A DNA stretch of 64,000 nt from Rhodobacter sp. SGA-6-6 (GCF_011043545.1 NZ_JAAKGP010000002.1:124001-188000); one strand, 5' to 3'. Numbered from the stretch's first letter, positions 26,815 through 35,330 are shown. A program made the numbers and translations. The notes: a model not told the origin generated them from the letters alone.

Positions 26815-27783
26815 TCATTTCATCCAGGGCAGCCGGTCGAGATCGACATTGCCCCCGGTCACGATCACCCCGATCCGCCGCCCCCGGAACCGCTCGCGGT
26901 TGGCCAGGATGCAGGCCAGGGGAACGGCGCTCGACGGCTCCATCACGATCTTCATCCGCTTCCAGATCAGCTTCATCGCGTCGACGATCTGCTCCTCGGT
27001 CGCGGTCAGCACGTCCTTCACATGGCCGCTGACGAAGTGCCAGGTCAGGTCCTTCAGCGGCACCTTCAGCCCGTCCGCCACCGTCTCCGGCGCGTCGTCG
27101 GCGATGATATGCCCGGCGCGGAAGCTGCGCGCCGCATCATCGGCGTTCAGCGGCTCGGCGGCGAAGACCTCCACCCCCGGCGCGAGGGTCGACAGCGTCA
27201 GGCAGGTGCCCGAGATCATGCCGCCGCCGCCGATCGGCGCCACCACGGCCTCCAGCCCCTCCACCTGCTCCAGCAGTTCGCGCGAGCATGTCCCCTGCCC
27301 GGCGATCACCCGCGGGTCGTTGTAGGGATGGACGAATTCGGCGCCGGTCCGCGCCTCCACCTCGGCGAAGACCGCCTCGCGGCTCGACGTCGAAGGCTCG
27401 CATTCGGTGATCTGGCCGCCATAGCCCCGCACCGCGTCCTTCTTCGCCTGCGGCGCCGTGCGCGGCATCACCACATGGCAGGGAATCCCCCGCTGCCCGG
27501 CGGCATAGCTGAGCGACAGCGCATGGTTGCCGCTGGAATGCGTCGCCACGCCCTTGGCCGCCATCTCATCGCTCAACCCGAACACCGCATTGCAGGCGCC
27601 GCGCACCTTGAACGCCCCGGCCTTCTGGAAGTTCTCGCATTTGAAGAACAGCTCCGCCCCGGTCAGGTCGTTCAGATAGGAGGAGGTCAGCACCGGCGTC
27701 CGGTGGATATAAGGCGCGATCCGCTCATGAGCCGCCAGCACGTCATCGAAGGTGGGAACGATCAATCCGTTCAGGTCTTTCAC
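26815..27783 (-). CDS. bhcB: erythro-beta-hydroxyaspartate dehydratase (threonine dehydratase/serine racemase family)
   Basis: 322 residues from a GTG at 27783, picked because AAAGGGG stands 6 bases before it; a TTG two codons earlier is the alternative. Fold-type II PLP enzyme: Schiff-base K59 in FQKAGAFKVRGA, the THSSGNHALSLSYAA phosphate/substrate loop, the glycine tetrad PIGGGGMISG, and VTGGNVDLDRL near the end. In the cycle it dehydrates beta-hydroxyaspartate to iminosuccinate. A strong GC hairpin lies between it and bhcA. Confidence 0.92.
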   Translation of the reverse strand: MKDLNGLIVPTFDDVLAAHERIAPYIHRTPVLTSSYLNDLTGAELFFKCENFQKAGAFKVRGACNAVFGLSDEMAAKGVATHSSGNHALSLSYAAGQRGIPCHVVMPRTAPQAKKDAVRGYGGQITECEPSTSSREAVFAEVEARTGAEFVHPYNDPRVIAGQGTCSRELLEQVEGLEAVVAPIGGGGMISGTCLTLSTLAPGVEVFAAEPLNADDAARSFRAGHIIADDAPETVADGLKVPLKDLTWHFVSGHVKDVLTATEEQIVDAMKLIWKRMKIVMEPSSAVPLACILANRERFRGRRIGVIVTGGNVDLDRLPWMK

Positions 27784-27792
27784 GGCCAACCC

Positions 27793-27843
27793 CTTTCATC
27801 TGTCCATAAGTATCCCGGGGGGTCCGGGGGGCTGGCCCCCCGG
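27793..27843 (-). terminator. Hairpin repeat inside the bhc operon, between bhcA and bhcB
   Basis: A member of the GGGGTCC element family. CCGGGGGG-CTGG-CCCCCCGG (27824-27843) folds into a very stable stem, followed on the coding strand by ACCCCCCGGGATACTTATGGACAGATGAAA. It is only 13 bases 3' of the bhcA stop, and bhcB starts right after it. It may be a partial terminator or an mRNA stabiliser that raises bhcA over bhcBCD. Confidence 0.7.
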
Positions 27844-27855
27844 CGCTCTCCACCC

Positions 27856-29046
27856 TCACTCCGCCGCCAGGGCCATCGCCGGCGCCGTGCCGCGGTAGTA
27901 TTCCTGCGCCGCCGCCACGCCCGAGCCGAGCCGCACCGGCCAGCCCAGATCGGCCATGCACATCTCGGCCACGGCGAGGCCCGACAGCACCATGGCGTCG
28001 GTCAGCATCCCCAGATGGCCGATGCGGAACACCTTGCCGGCCACCTCGCCGAGGCCCACGCCGAAGGCCATGCCGTATTTCGACGCCGCCAGCTGTACCA
28101 GATCGGTGCCGTTGCAGCCCTCCGGCACCTTCACCGCAGTGACGGTGTCCGAATACAGCTCCGGCGAGGCCGCGAAGGGCGCCATCCCCCAGCCGGCGAC
28201 CGCGCGGCGGACGCCCTCGGCCAGCCGGTGATGGCGGGCATAGACGTTGTCCAGCCCCTCGTCCTCCAGCAGTTCGATGGAATGGGCGAGGCCCGCGATC
28301 AGCCCGACGGCCGGCGTATAGGGATAGCCGCCGCGGGCATAGGCCGCCAGCATGTCGCGGAAGTCGAAGAAGGTGCGCGGCAGCTGCGCCGTCTCCATCG
28401 CCGCCAGCGCCTTGGGCGAGACGCCCAGGATCGCCAGCCCCGCCGGCAGCATGAAGCCCTTCTGGCTGCCCGCCACCGCGATGTCGACGCCCCAGCCGGC
28501 GAAATCGAAGGGCATCGAGGCGATGGAGGACACGCCATCCACGAACAGCATCGCCCCATGCCCGGCCGCATCCATCGCCCGGCGGATGCCGGCGATGTCG
28601 GACCGCACCCCGGTCGCCGTCTCGTTGTGGGTGACGAGGACGGCCTTGATATGGCCGCCCTTGTCGGCCTTCAGCGCCTTCTCGATGGCGGCCAGCGGCG
28701 CGCCCTGGCCCCAGGGCGTCTCGATGATCTCGACGTTCAGCCGGTGGCGCTGGCAGAGGTCGATCCAGCGGTGGCTGAACATGCCGAAGCGCGCGGCGAG
28801 AACGGTGTCGCCGGGCGACAGCGTGTTGGTGATCGCCGCCTCCCAGCCGCCGGTGCCGGTGGAGGGCAGGATGACGACCTCGCCCGCATCCATCTTCAGC
28901 ACCCGCTTCACGCCGGCCACCGCGGGCTTGAACAGGCGGGCGAAGGCCGGGCTGCGGTGGTCCAGCGTCGGCATGTCGCAGGCCTTGCGGACCGATTCCG
29001 GCATGTTGGTCGGGCCGGGGATGAAGACCGGGTTCTGGAAGGACAT
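27856..29046 (-). CDS. bhcA: L-aspartate:glyoxylate aminotransferase
   Basis: 396 residues, class V PLP aminotransferase. Landmarks are FIPGPTNMPESVRKA, STGTGGWEAAITNTL, LFVDGVSSIASMPFDF with the PLP-binding Asp, and the lysine K196 in VAGSQKGFMLPAG. Members are usually annotated serine-glyoxylate aminotransferase. The operon position next to the beta-hydroxyaspartate enzymes identifies it as BhcA, which makes glycine from glyoxylate with aspartate as donor. First gene of bhcABCD; ATG 29046 lies 152 bases from the divergent bhcR. Confidence 0.93.
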   Translation of the reverse strand: MSFQNPVFIPGPTNMPESVRKACDMPTLDHRSPAFARLFKPAVAGVKRVLKMDAGEVVILPSTGTGGWEAAITNTLSPGDTVLAARFGMFSHRWIDLCQRHRLNVEIIETPWGQGAPLAAIEKALKADKGGHIKAVLVTHNETATGVRSDIAGIRRAMDAAGHGAMLFVDGVSSIASMPFDFAGWGVDIAVAGSQKGFMLPAGLAILGVSPKALAAMETAQLPRTFFDFRDMLAAYARGGYPYTPAVGLIAGLAHSIELLEDEGLDNVYARHHRLAEGVRRAVAGWGMAPFAASPELYSDTVTAVKVPEGCNGTDLVQLAASKYGMAFGVGLGEVAGKVFRIGHLGMLTDAMVLSGLAVAEMCMADLGWPVRLGSGVAAAQEYYRGTAPAMALAAE

Positions 29047-29198
29047 GGCAGAAAGCTCCCTCTTGGATGGAACCACATTAGGGCGACCGAGCCGTCATCA
29101 CAATTTTTTCGAAAAGATTTTTCATTTGATTCGAGAGGTGATAATCTCCCGCCGGATCATCACCTTGCGGTTTTTCAGCCGCGGCAGGAGGAAAACCG
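29047..29198. promoter_or_regulatory. Divergent bhcA/bhcR promoter region with an AT-rich palindromic operator candidate
   Basis: A 152-base gap. The stretch 29101-29150 is strikingly A+T-rich for this genome. It contains TTTTCGAAAA (29106-29115, a perfect 10-bp palindrome) overlapping GAAAA-GAT-TTTTC (29111-29123). BhcR of P. denitrificans is known to bind the bhc promoter region in a glyoxylate-sensitive way, so these are candidate BhcR sites. That they are the actual sites is inference. Confidence 0.65.
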
Positions 29199-30008
29199 AT
29201 GGCGCAGAAACCCCGCGGCCGACCCAAGGCCTTCCACGACAAGACCGACCAGAACACCGTGCAGGCGCTGGACCGGGGGCTGGAGATTCTCTCCCATGTC
29301 GCCGCCTATCCCGGTCGGACGCTTTCCGAGATCGCCGAGGCCACCGGCGAGGCCGTCGCCACCGTCTACCGCGCGCTGGTCACCCTGCAGGGCCACGGGA
29401 TGGTCGAGGTCGAGGAACCCGGCCAGTTCTGGCACATCGGCTCCGGCGCCTTCCGCACCGGCACCGCCTTCCTGCGCCGCACCAAGGTGGTGGAACGCGC
29501 CCGCCAGCCGATGGACCAGCTGATGCGCGACACCGGCGAGACCGCCAACCTCGGCGCCGAGGTCAAGGACGAGGTGGTCTTCCTGGCCCAGGTCGAAACG
29601 CACGAGGCGATCCGCGCCTTCTTCGCCCCCGGCACCAAGGGTCCGATGCATTCCTCCGGCATCGGCAAGGCGCTGCTGGCCTGGTATCCCGAGGAGAAGG
29701 TCCGCGGCATCATCGCCCGGCAGGGACTGGCGAAGTTCACCTCGCTGACCCTGACCTCGGACCATTCCCTGCTGCGCGACCTGACCCGCACCCGCGAGCG
29801 CGGCTTCTCGATCGACGACCAGGAACGCGCCGAAGGAATGCGCTGCGTCGCCGCCCCGATCTTCAACGCCCACGGCGAGCCGGTGGCGGGCCTGTCGGTG
29901 TCAGGCCCCGCCTTCCGCATGGGCCTGTCGGACGCGACGCGGATCGGGGAACTGGTGCGGGCGGCGGCGGACAGGGTGACGGAAGCGACGGGCGGGATGC
30001 AGCCATGA
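29199..30008 (+). CDS. bhcR: IclR-family regulator of the bhc cluster
   Basis: 269 residues. The N-terminal winged HTH (residues ~25-80) reads VQALDRGLEILSHVAAYPGRTLSEIAEATGEAVATVYRALVTL. The C-terminal IclR effector domain has MHSSGIGKALLAWYP and EGMRCVAAPIFNAHGEPVAGLSVSGPAFRM, the signature that forms the ligand pocket. It is transcribed divergently from bhcABCD, as in Paracoccus, where BhcR responds to glyoxylate. ATG 29199 follows GGCAGGAGG. Confidence 0.92.
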   Translation: MAQKPRGRPKAFHDKTDQNTVQALDRGLEILSHVAAYPGRTLSEIAEATGEAVATVYRALVTLQGHGMVEVEEPGQFWHIGSGAFRTGTAFLRRTKVVERARQPMDQLMRDTGETANLGAEVKDEVVFLAQVETHEAIRAFFAPGTKGPMHSSGIGKALLAWYPEEKVRGIIARQGLAKFTSLTLTSDHSLLRDLTRTRERGFSIDDQERAEGMRCVAAPIFNAHGEPVAGLSVSGPAFRMGLSDATRIGELVRAAADRVTEATGGMQP

Positions 30009-30078
30009 GACTGCCGATCAGCCAGAGAATCGAGGGCCCGATCCGGCAACAGGCGATGCCAAGCAGCAAGAGGGAAGC

Positions 30079-30435
30079 ATGACAGTTCTTCGGATCGTGG
30101 CGAATATCAGCACGTCAGAGATCGGTGAAGTCCGAAGCTTTTACGAAACGCTGTTCGACATGACCGTCGGCATGGATCACGGCTGGATCGTAACGCTGAT
30201 GTCGGGCCAAAGCGCAGCCACCCAGATCAGCATTGCCGAAGAAGGCGGGGCGGGCACTCCCGTTCCCGACTTTTCGATAGAGGTCAGCAATGTGGATGAA
30301 GTATTCGAGCGGGCAAAGGCGCGGGGCTTTCCCATCGCCTACGACCTTACCGACGAACCATGGGGGGTGCGTCGCTTCTACCTCCGGGACCCGGCGGGGA
30401 AGCTGGTGAATGTATTGGAACACAGGCAAGCCTGA
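30079..30435 (+). CDS. VOC-superfamily (glyoxalase/bleomycin-resistance-like) protein
   Basis: 118 residues, two beta-alpha-beta-beta-beta units. Visible are EVRSFYETLFDM in the first half, and VDEVFERAKARGFPIAYDL plus RRFYLRDPAGKLVNVLEH in the second. The terminal Glu-x-His and FYLRDPAG are typical of VOC metal sites. Sampled lines give roughly 56% G+C, lower than the surroundings, and codon use differs, so it may be a recent arrival. Metal, substrate and link to bhc are unknown. ATG 30079 follows AGAGGGAA. Confidence 0.8.
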   Translation: MTVLRIVANISTSEIGEVRSFYETLFDMTVGMDHGWIVTLMSGQSAATQISIAEEGGAGTPVPDFSIEVSNVDEVFERAKARGFPIAYDLTDEPWGVRRFYLRDPAGKLVNVLEHRQA

Positions 30436-30495
30436 CCTCCCGTGATGGGCTTACATCGCCCGACCGCAAGGAAGCATCCTGAGAAGAGAGATAAG

Positions 30496-30572
30496 TGGTG
30501 GCGAGGGGGGGACTCGAACCCCCGACCCCGCGATTATGAGTCGCGTGCTCTAACCAGCTGAGCTACCTAGCC
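30496..30572 (-). tRNA. tRNA-Met (CAU), elongator type
   Basis: 77 bases including an encoded CCA. On the minus strand it starts GGCTAGGTAGCTCAGCTGG. The anticodon arm CGCGA-CTCATAA-TCGCG has anticodon CAT (complement at 30536-30538), and the T-arm is GGGGG-TTCGAGT-CCCCC. The acceptor GGCTAGG pairs with CCTCGCC except for a T4-C69 mismatch (30569/30503). The D- and variable-arm sequence (TTAGAGCACGCGACTCATAATCGCGGGGTC) fits elongator tRNA-Met. tRNA-Ile2 (lysidine-modified CAU) is less likely. Confidence 0.92.
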
Positions 30573-30672
30573 ACTGGCGGGCGGAATAGGCGGTCGGTCC
30601 GGCCCCGTCAAGAGGCATTCCGACGGCCTCGCGCAGGTGTTCCGCTCCGCCGTGGGCGCTCCCCGGGCCGCC

Positions 30673-32688
30673 CTACTCCGCCGCCCGGTCGTGCGCCACC
30701 CGCGGGCGGCCGGAGGCCGTCACCGTCACCATGCCCTCGACGAACATCGTCCGGCCCTCGATCTCGGCGCCGCGCACCTCGCGGCTGGCGGTCACCCGCA
30801 GGTCCACCGCGCCCGCCAGCCGCGCCCGGGCCACCGCCTCCTCGCGAAGCGCCGCCTCCATCGCGTCCATCGCCGCGTCCTGGTCGGCGAAATGCTGCGG
30901 GCCGGTGGACATATGCGCGGTGAACCGCCCCTCGCCCGGCGAGGAGACCATGCCGGAGACCCGCTGGCTGACCTGCCCCGCCACCGCGCCGATGGCATTG
31001 GCCACCCCAGCATGTTCCGGCAGGATCATCTCGCAACCCAGGCGGTCTCCCACCGCGCCGTAGTAGGAGGGCGCCGATGCCCCCAGCCCGATCACCGGCA
31101 CCGCCAGCCGCGCCGACAGCGCGACGATGCCGCTGTGCCGCGACAGGCCCGCCGCGGTCAGCCGGTGCAGCGCCAGCGCCACCGGGTCCTCGCCGGCGAA
31201 GGCGCTGTCCTCGGCGAAGGCGGCCTCCAGCAGGCAGTCAACCGTCTGCGCCGTCAGCTGGTCGACGATGGCCTGCGCCAGCGCGCCCGGACCCTGGGCG
31301 AAGCGCTCGCCCGCCCCGGTCCGCCGCCGCGCCATCAGCATCAGCGCCTTCTCGGCCGCCGCGGCGTCCCAGCTGTCCAGCTGCCCCAGCACGTGGGAGG
31401 CATCCGAGGGCGTGACGCCCGAGATCATCACCAGCCCCCGCGCCACCAGCCGGTCCAGCGCCACCGCCTCCAGCCGCGAGGTCAGGGCATCGGCCATCGG
31501 CATCGGCCGGTCCAGCCGCGCCAGCACCGCCTGTTCCCGCGGACCGAGACCGCCCGCCGAACCGGCCATCGGCAGGACGAAGCGGCCGTCCATGTCGCCC
31601 GCCTTCTCGGACGACAGCCAGCGGTCCAGCGCGGCATGGACCATGGCGCCATGCTCCGCCGCCAGCAGCGACACCGGGATCAGCCGCCGCGGGCCGAGGC
31701 GCAGCCCGCCCTCCAGTCCCTCGGTCAAGAGATGCACCTCGCTGTCGCCGCCAAGGCCGGTGGTCCGCATCGCCACCGCCTCGACCATGGTGCGGAAGCC
31801 GCCGACGCGGGCGCCCTGCGGGTCGATCTCGGGCAGGCCGTCCTTCAGCAGGCAGACATCGGTGGTGGTGCCGCCGATATCGCTGACCAGCGCATCCTTC
31901 GCCCCGGTCAGCCAGCGCGCGCCGACGATGCTGGCGGCGGGGCCGGACAGGATGGTCTCGATCGGCCGCTCGCGCACCATGGCGGCGGAGATCAGCGCCC
32001 CGTCGCCGCGCACCACCATCAGCGGCGCGTCGATGCCCACCTGCGCCAGATGCCGCTCGCAGGCCGCGACCAGCCGGTCGATCATGCCGATCAGCCGCGC
32101 GTTCAGCACCGCGGTCAGCGCCCGCTTCGGCCCGTTCAGCTGGGCCGAGAGTTCATGCGAACAAGTCACTGGCCGCCCAGTCACCCGCCGGATCGCCTCG
32201 CGCGCGGCGATCTCATGCGCGGGGTTCCTCGTGGCGAAGCGGGCGGCCACGGCGAAGCCCATCACCTGCGGGCCAAGCTCCGCCACCGCCGCCTCCAGCG
32301 CCGCCAGGTCCAGCGGCGCCGCCTCGTTGCCGGCATGGCCGTGCCCGCCCGCCAGTCGCAGCACCGGGTCGCCCTTCAGCGCCTCGGCCAGCCCGCCGCG
32401 GGTCAGGTCGTCCTCGTCGAAGCCGATGAAGACCAGCGCGACGCGGCCGCCCTGCCCCTCGACCAGCGCATTGGTCGCCAGCGTGGTCGACAGCGAGACC
32501 AGCGCGATGTCGGCGGCCGCAATGCCCGCCGCCGCCAGCGCCGCATCCACCGCCCCGCCGATGCCGAGCGCGAGGTCGGCCCGCGTGGTCAGCGACTTCG
32601 CCTTGCCGAGAACCAGATTGGCGGCATCGTCCATGATGACCGCATCGGTATAGGTGCCGCCGGTGTCGACGCCCAGAAAATAGGCCAT
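30673..32688 (-). CDS. Hydantoinase/5-oxoprolinase HyuA-family protein
   Basis: 671 residues. The N-terminal ASKHA-type nucleotide-binding motif MAYFLGVDTGGTYTDAVI starts at 32688, the ATG chosen to place this motif at the terminus. A DVCLLKDGLPEIDPQGARVGG central block and a DLGTGGTT-like SDIGGTTTDVCLL are typical of HyuA. ATP-dependent opening of hydantoin, oxoproline or similar lactams, usually with a HyuB partner. No hyuB is adjacent, so it either works alone (as some N-methylhydantoinase A-like proteins may) or the partner is elsewhere. Confidence 0.85.
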   Translation of the reverse strand: MAYFLGVDTGGTYTDAVIMDDAANLVLGKAKSLTTRADLALGIGGAVDAALAAAGIAAADIALVSLSTTLATNALVEGQGGRVALVFIGFDEDDLTRGGLAEALKGDPVLRLAGGHGHAGNEAAPLDLAALEAAVAELGPQVMGFAVAARFATRNPAHEIAAREAIRRVTGRPVTCSHELSAQLNGPKRALTAVLNARLIGMIDRLVAACERHLAQVGIDAPLMVVRGDGALISAAMVRERPIETILSGPAASIVGARWLTGAKDALVSDIGGTTTDVCLLKDGLPEIDPQGARVGGFRTMVEAVAMRTTGLGGDSEVHLLTEGLEGGLRLGPRRLIPVSLLAAEHGAMVHAALDRWLSSEKAGDMDGRFVLPMAGSAGGLGPREQAVLARLDRPMPMADALTSRLEAVALDRLVARGLVMISGVTPSDASHVLGQLDSWDAAAAEKALMLMARRRTGAGERFAQGPGALAQAIVDQLTAQTVDCLLEAAFAEDSAFAGEDPVALALHRLTAAGLSRHSGIVALSARLAVPVIGLGASAPSYYGAVGDRLGCEMILPEHAGVANAIGAVAGQVSQRVSGMVSSPGEGRFTAHMSTGPQHFADQDAAMDAMEAALREEAVARARLAGAVDLRVTASREVRGAEIEGRTMFVEGMVTVTASGRPRVAHDRAAE

Positions 32689-32745
32689 GCGCGTGTTCCG
32701 TTCCTGTCCTTCGCCCCGCCTGACTAGCGCGGCCAAGGGCCGGCG

Positions 32746-34032
32746 TCATCCCCGGGTGCGACCTTTCCTGTCGCGCTTCTGCCGCCGGTGCGCCGGCGGG
32801 ATGCCCAGCATGTCGCGGTATTTCGCCACCGTCCGCCGCGCCACCGGCGCCCCGGCCGCGGCCAGCGCCTGCGCCAGCGCCGCGTCGGACAGCGGCCGCG
32901 CCGCATCCTCCGCCGCCACCAGCCGGGCGAGGCTGTCGCGCAAGGCCGCCGCCGCCGGCCCCTCGCCGCGGACCGGCCGGCTGAACAGCTGCCGCAGCCA
33001 CCAGGTGCCGCGCGGCGTGTCCACCGCCGTCCCCGCCACCGCCCGGCTGACCGTGCTCTGGTTCAGCCCGGTCGCCTCGGCCACCTCGGCCATGGTCATC
33101 GGCCGCAGCGCGCCGATCCCCTGCTCCAGCGCCGCCACCTGCCGCGCCAGGATCGCCCGCGCCACTCGCAGCAGGGTGGCGTTGCGCCCCTCGACCATGC
33201 GGACCAGCGCCTGCGCCGCGCTGCGTCCCGGCCCCTTCTCCCCCGCCAACCGCAGCGCCGGCAGCGCCGCGCCGTTCAGCCGGACCTCCCAGCCCTCCGG
33301 CCCGCGGAGGGCGATCAGGTCCGGCTCGCGCAAGGGCGCGGCGCAGGCGGCGAAGCGCGCGCCCGGCTTCGGGTCCAGCCCGCGGATGCGGCGGATCACC
33401 GCCTCCACTGCCGCTTCCTCCGCCGCCAGCTCCCGCGCGATCCGCTCCACCGCGCCGGCGGCCACCAGCGGCAGCCGCGCCAGCACCCCCTCGGCCAGCG
33501 GGTCCAGCCAGCCCTCCTCCGCCGCCTGCAGCCGCAGGCATTCCGCCAGATCGCGAGCGAACAGGCCCGCAGGGTCGGCCGCCGCCTGCACCCGCGCCAG
33601 CACCGCCTCCGCCTGCGCCGGGGCCAGCCCCGCCTCCGCCGCCAGCGCCTCCAGCGGCCGGCCCAGCCAGCCCGAAGGCTCCAGCGCCAGCGCCAGCCCC
33701 TCGGCCAGCCGCGCCTCGGCCCCGCGCAGCCGCAGCCCCGCCAGCAGCTCCGCCACATGCGCCTGCAGGCTCGGCCCCGCCGCCGCGGCGATCTCCTCCG
33801 CCGCCGGCGCCGCCCCCTCCCGCAACTGCCGCAGCGGCTCGGACCAGCGCGGCAGCCAGTCGCCCGGCGGGGCAGGCTCCACCAGCAGATGCGGGTTCTC
33901 CGCCGCCGCCTCCTCCAGGAACCGGCTCAGCCCCGCGGCATCGCTGCCGAGCACCTTGATCGAGGACAAGAGCCGCGTGTTCAGCGACAGCCTCTGGCTC
34001 TGCGCGATGGTGATGCGATTGCGCCCCGACAT
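32746..34032 (-). CDS. rpoN: RNA polymerase sigma-54 factor (short form)
   Basis: 428 residues. Region I, the Gln-rich activator-contact segment, is TIAQSQRLSLNTRLLSSIKVL. Then come an acidic/linker region, the core-binding domain, the HTH with MTMAEVAEATGLNQSTVSRAV, and the RpoN box ARRTVAKYR near residue 405. It is shorter than the ~477-residue E. coli protein because region II is reduced, as in Rhodobacter-type RpoN. Rhodobacters often carry several rpoN copies tied to different activators; no nif or flagellar genes are near, so the regulon is unknown. ATG 34032. Confidence 0.9.
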   Translation of the reverse strand: MSGRNRITIAQSQRLSLNTRLLSSIKVLGSDAAGLSRFLEEAAAENPHLLVEPAPPGDWLPRWSEPLRQLREGAAPAAEEIAAAAGPSLQAHVAELLAGLRLRGAEARLAEGLALALEPSGWLGRPLEALAAEAGLAPAQAEAVLARVQAAADPAGLFARDLAECLRLQAAEEGWLDPLAEGVLARLPLVAAGAVERIARELAAEEAAVEAVIRRIRGLDPKPGARFAACAAPLREPDLIALRGPEGWEVRLNGAALPALRLAGEKGPGRSAAQALVRMVEGRNATLLRVARAILARQVAALEQGIGALRPMTMAEVAEATGLNQSTVSRAVAGTAVDTPRGTWWLRQLFSRPVRGEGPAAAALRDSLARLVAAEDAARPLSDAALAQALAAAGAPVARRTVAKYRDMLGIPPAHRRQKRDRKGRTRG

Positions 34033-34078
34033 GGCCGCAAGGCTAGGCCGCCGCACGGCGCCCGGCAACGCCTCTCGT

Positions 34079-34130
34079 CTTCATCTGTCCCCAAATATCC
34101 TCCGGGGGTCCGGGGGTGGAAAACCCCCGG
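34079..34130 (-). terminator. GGGGTCC terminator-like repeat after argE
   Basis: Starts TTCATCTGTCCCCAAATATCC and ends with the hairpin CCGGGGGT-GGAA-ACCCCCGG, between argE (ending 34164) and rpoN (starting 34032), both on the minus strand. It probably ends argE transcription. Confidence 0.65.
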
Positions 34131-34163
34131 CTCCGCCCCCAGCCGCAAGCCCCTTCGGCCAGT

Positions 34164-35330
34164 TCACAGCCCCGCCCGCAGCCGCTCCACCAGCCCCGCC
34201 AGCATCGCCTCGCAGCGCCCGATCTGCTCGACGGCAACGAATTCGTCCGGCTTGTGCCCCTGCGCCATCGACCCCGGGCCGCAGATCACCGTCGGCACGC
34301 CGAGGCGGGCATCGAACAGCCCGCCCTCGGTGCCGAAGGCCACCTTGATGGTGCCGTTCGCCCCGGTCAGCGCCTTGACGAAATTCACCACTTCGGCATC
34401 CGTCGGCGTCCCCAGGCCCGGATAGTCCCACAGCCGCTCCACTTCGATCGCCGCCTCGGGGAACTCCGCCCGCAGCGGCGCCACGATCGCCTCCGCGCCC
34501 GCGCGCAGCTCGCCGATCAGCGCCGCCACGTCCACCCCGGCCAGCGAGCGGATCTCGAAATCCACCGTGGCGCGGTTGGGCACGATGTTGACCTGCACGC
34601 CGCCCTGCATCTTGCCGGCGTGGATCGTGGTATAGGGCACGTCGTAGTCGCCGTCGAAGGGCCCCTCGGCCGCCACCCGCGCCTGCGCCGCCCGGATCGT
34701 GCCGATGAACTCCGCCGCCAGATGCAGCGCGTTCAGCGCCAGCGGCGCCAGCGCGGAATGGCCCTCGCGGCCGATGCAGGTAGCCCGCAGCGCCACCTTG
34801 CCCTTGTGGCCGGTGGCGACCTGCATCCCCGTCGGCTCTCCCACGATGCAGAACCGCGGCCGCTGCGGCGCGGCCTCCAGCATCTCGATCAGGCTGCGCA
34901 CACCCATGCAGCCGATCTCCTCGTCATAGGACAGCGCCAGGTGCAGCGGCGTCTTGACCCCGGTCTCCGCCGCCATCAGCATCGCCCGGATCGCGCAGGC
35001 GACGAAGCCCTTCATGTCCGCGGTGCCGCGGCCGTAGAGCCGCCCCTCCGCCTCGGTCAGCTGGAACGGCGGATGCGTCCAGGCCTGCCCCTCGACCGGC
35101 ACCACGTCGGTATGGCCTGACAGCATCACCCCGCCGCCGCCCGCCGGCCCGACGGTGGCGTAGAGATTGGCCTTGCCGCCGCCAGCGTCCGGCACCAGCA
35201 GGCTTTCGATTCCCGCCCCGGCCAGCAGCCCGGCCACCCAGTCCATCAGCGCCCGGTTGGGGTTCGAGGACACGGTGTCGAAGGCGATCAGCCGGGCAAG
35301 GATGTCCTGTGCCGAGGGGATGGCGGGCAT
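34164..35330 (-). CDS. argE: Acetylornithine deacetylase-type M20 metallopeptidase
   Basis: 388 residues. Metal ligands and catalytic residues of the M20 family are visible: SGHTDVVPVEG (His, then the Asp base), GRGTADMKGF (bridging Asp), SYDEEIGCMGVRSL (catalytic Glu-Glu), and IVGEPTGMQVATGHKG. A dimerisation lid domain occupies residues ~180-290, and the C-terminal His lies in GSMAQGHKPDEFVAV. It removes acetate from N-acetylornithine in arginine biosynthesis, though other N-acyl amino acids are possible since no arg genes are adjacent. Confidence 0.88.
   Translation of the reverse strand: MPAIPSAQDILARLIAFDTVSSNPNRALMDWVAGLLAGAGIESLLVPDAGGGKANLYATVGPAGGGGVMLSGHTDVVPVEGQAWTHPPFQLTEAEGRLYGRGTADMKGFVACAIRAMLMAAETGVKTPLHLALSYDEEIGCMGVRSLIEMLEAAPQRPRFCIVGEPTGMQVATGHKGKVALRATCIGREGHSALAPLALNALHLAAEFIGTIRAAQARVAAEGPFDGDYDVPYTTIHAGKMQGGVQVNIVPNRATVDFEIRSLAGVDVAALIGELRAGAEAIVAPLRAEFPEAAIEVERLWDYPGLGTPTDAEVVNFVKALTGANGTIKVAFGTEGGLFDARLGVPTVICGPGSMAQGHKPDEFVAVEQIGRCEAMLAGLVERLRAGL

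Noticed and set aside
30005-30082. Short reading frame between bhcR and the VOC gene (about 25 codons)
   Set aside because: No ribosome site of its own and no conserved feature; it may be a chance frame.
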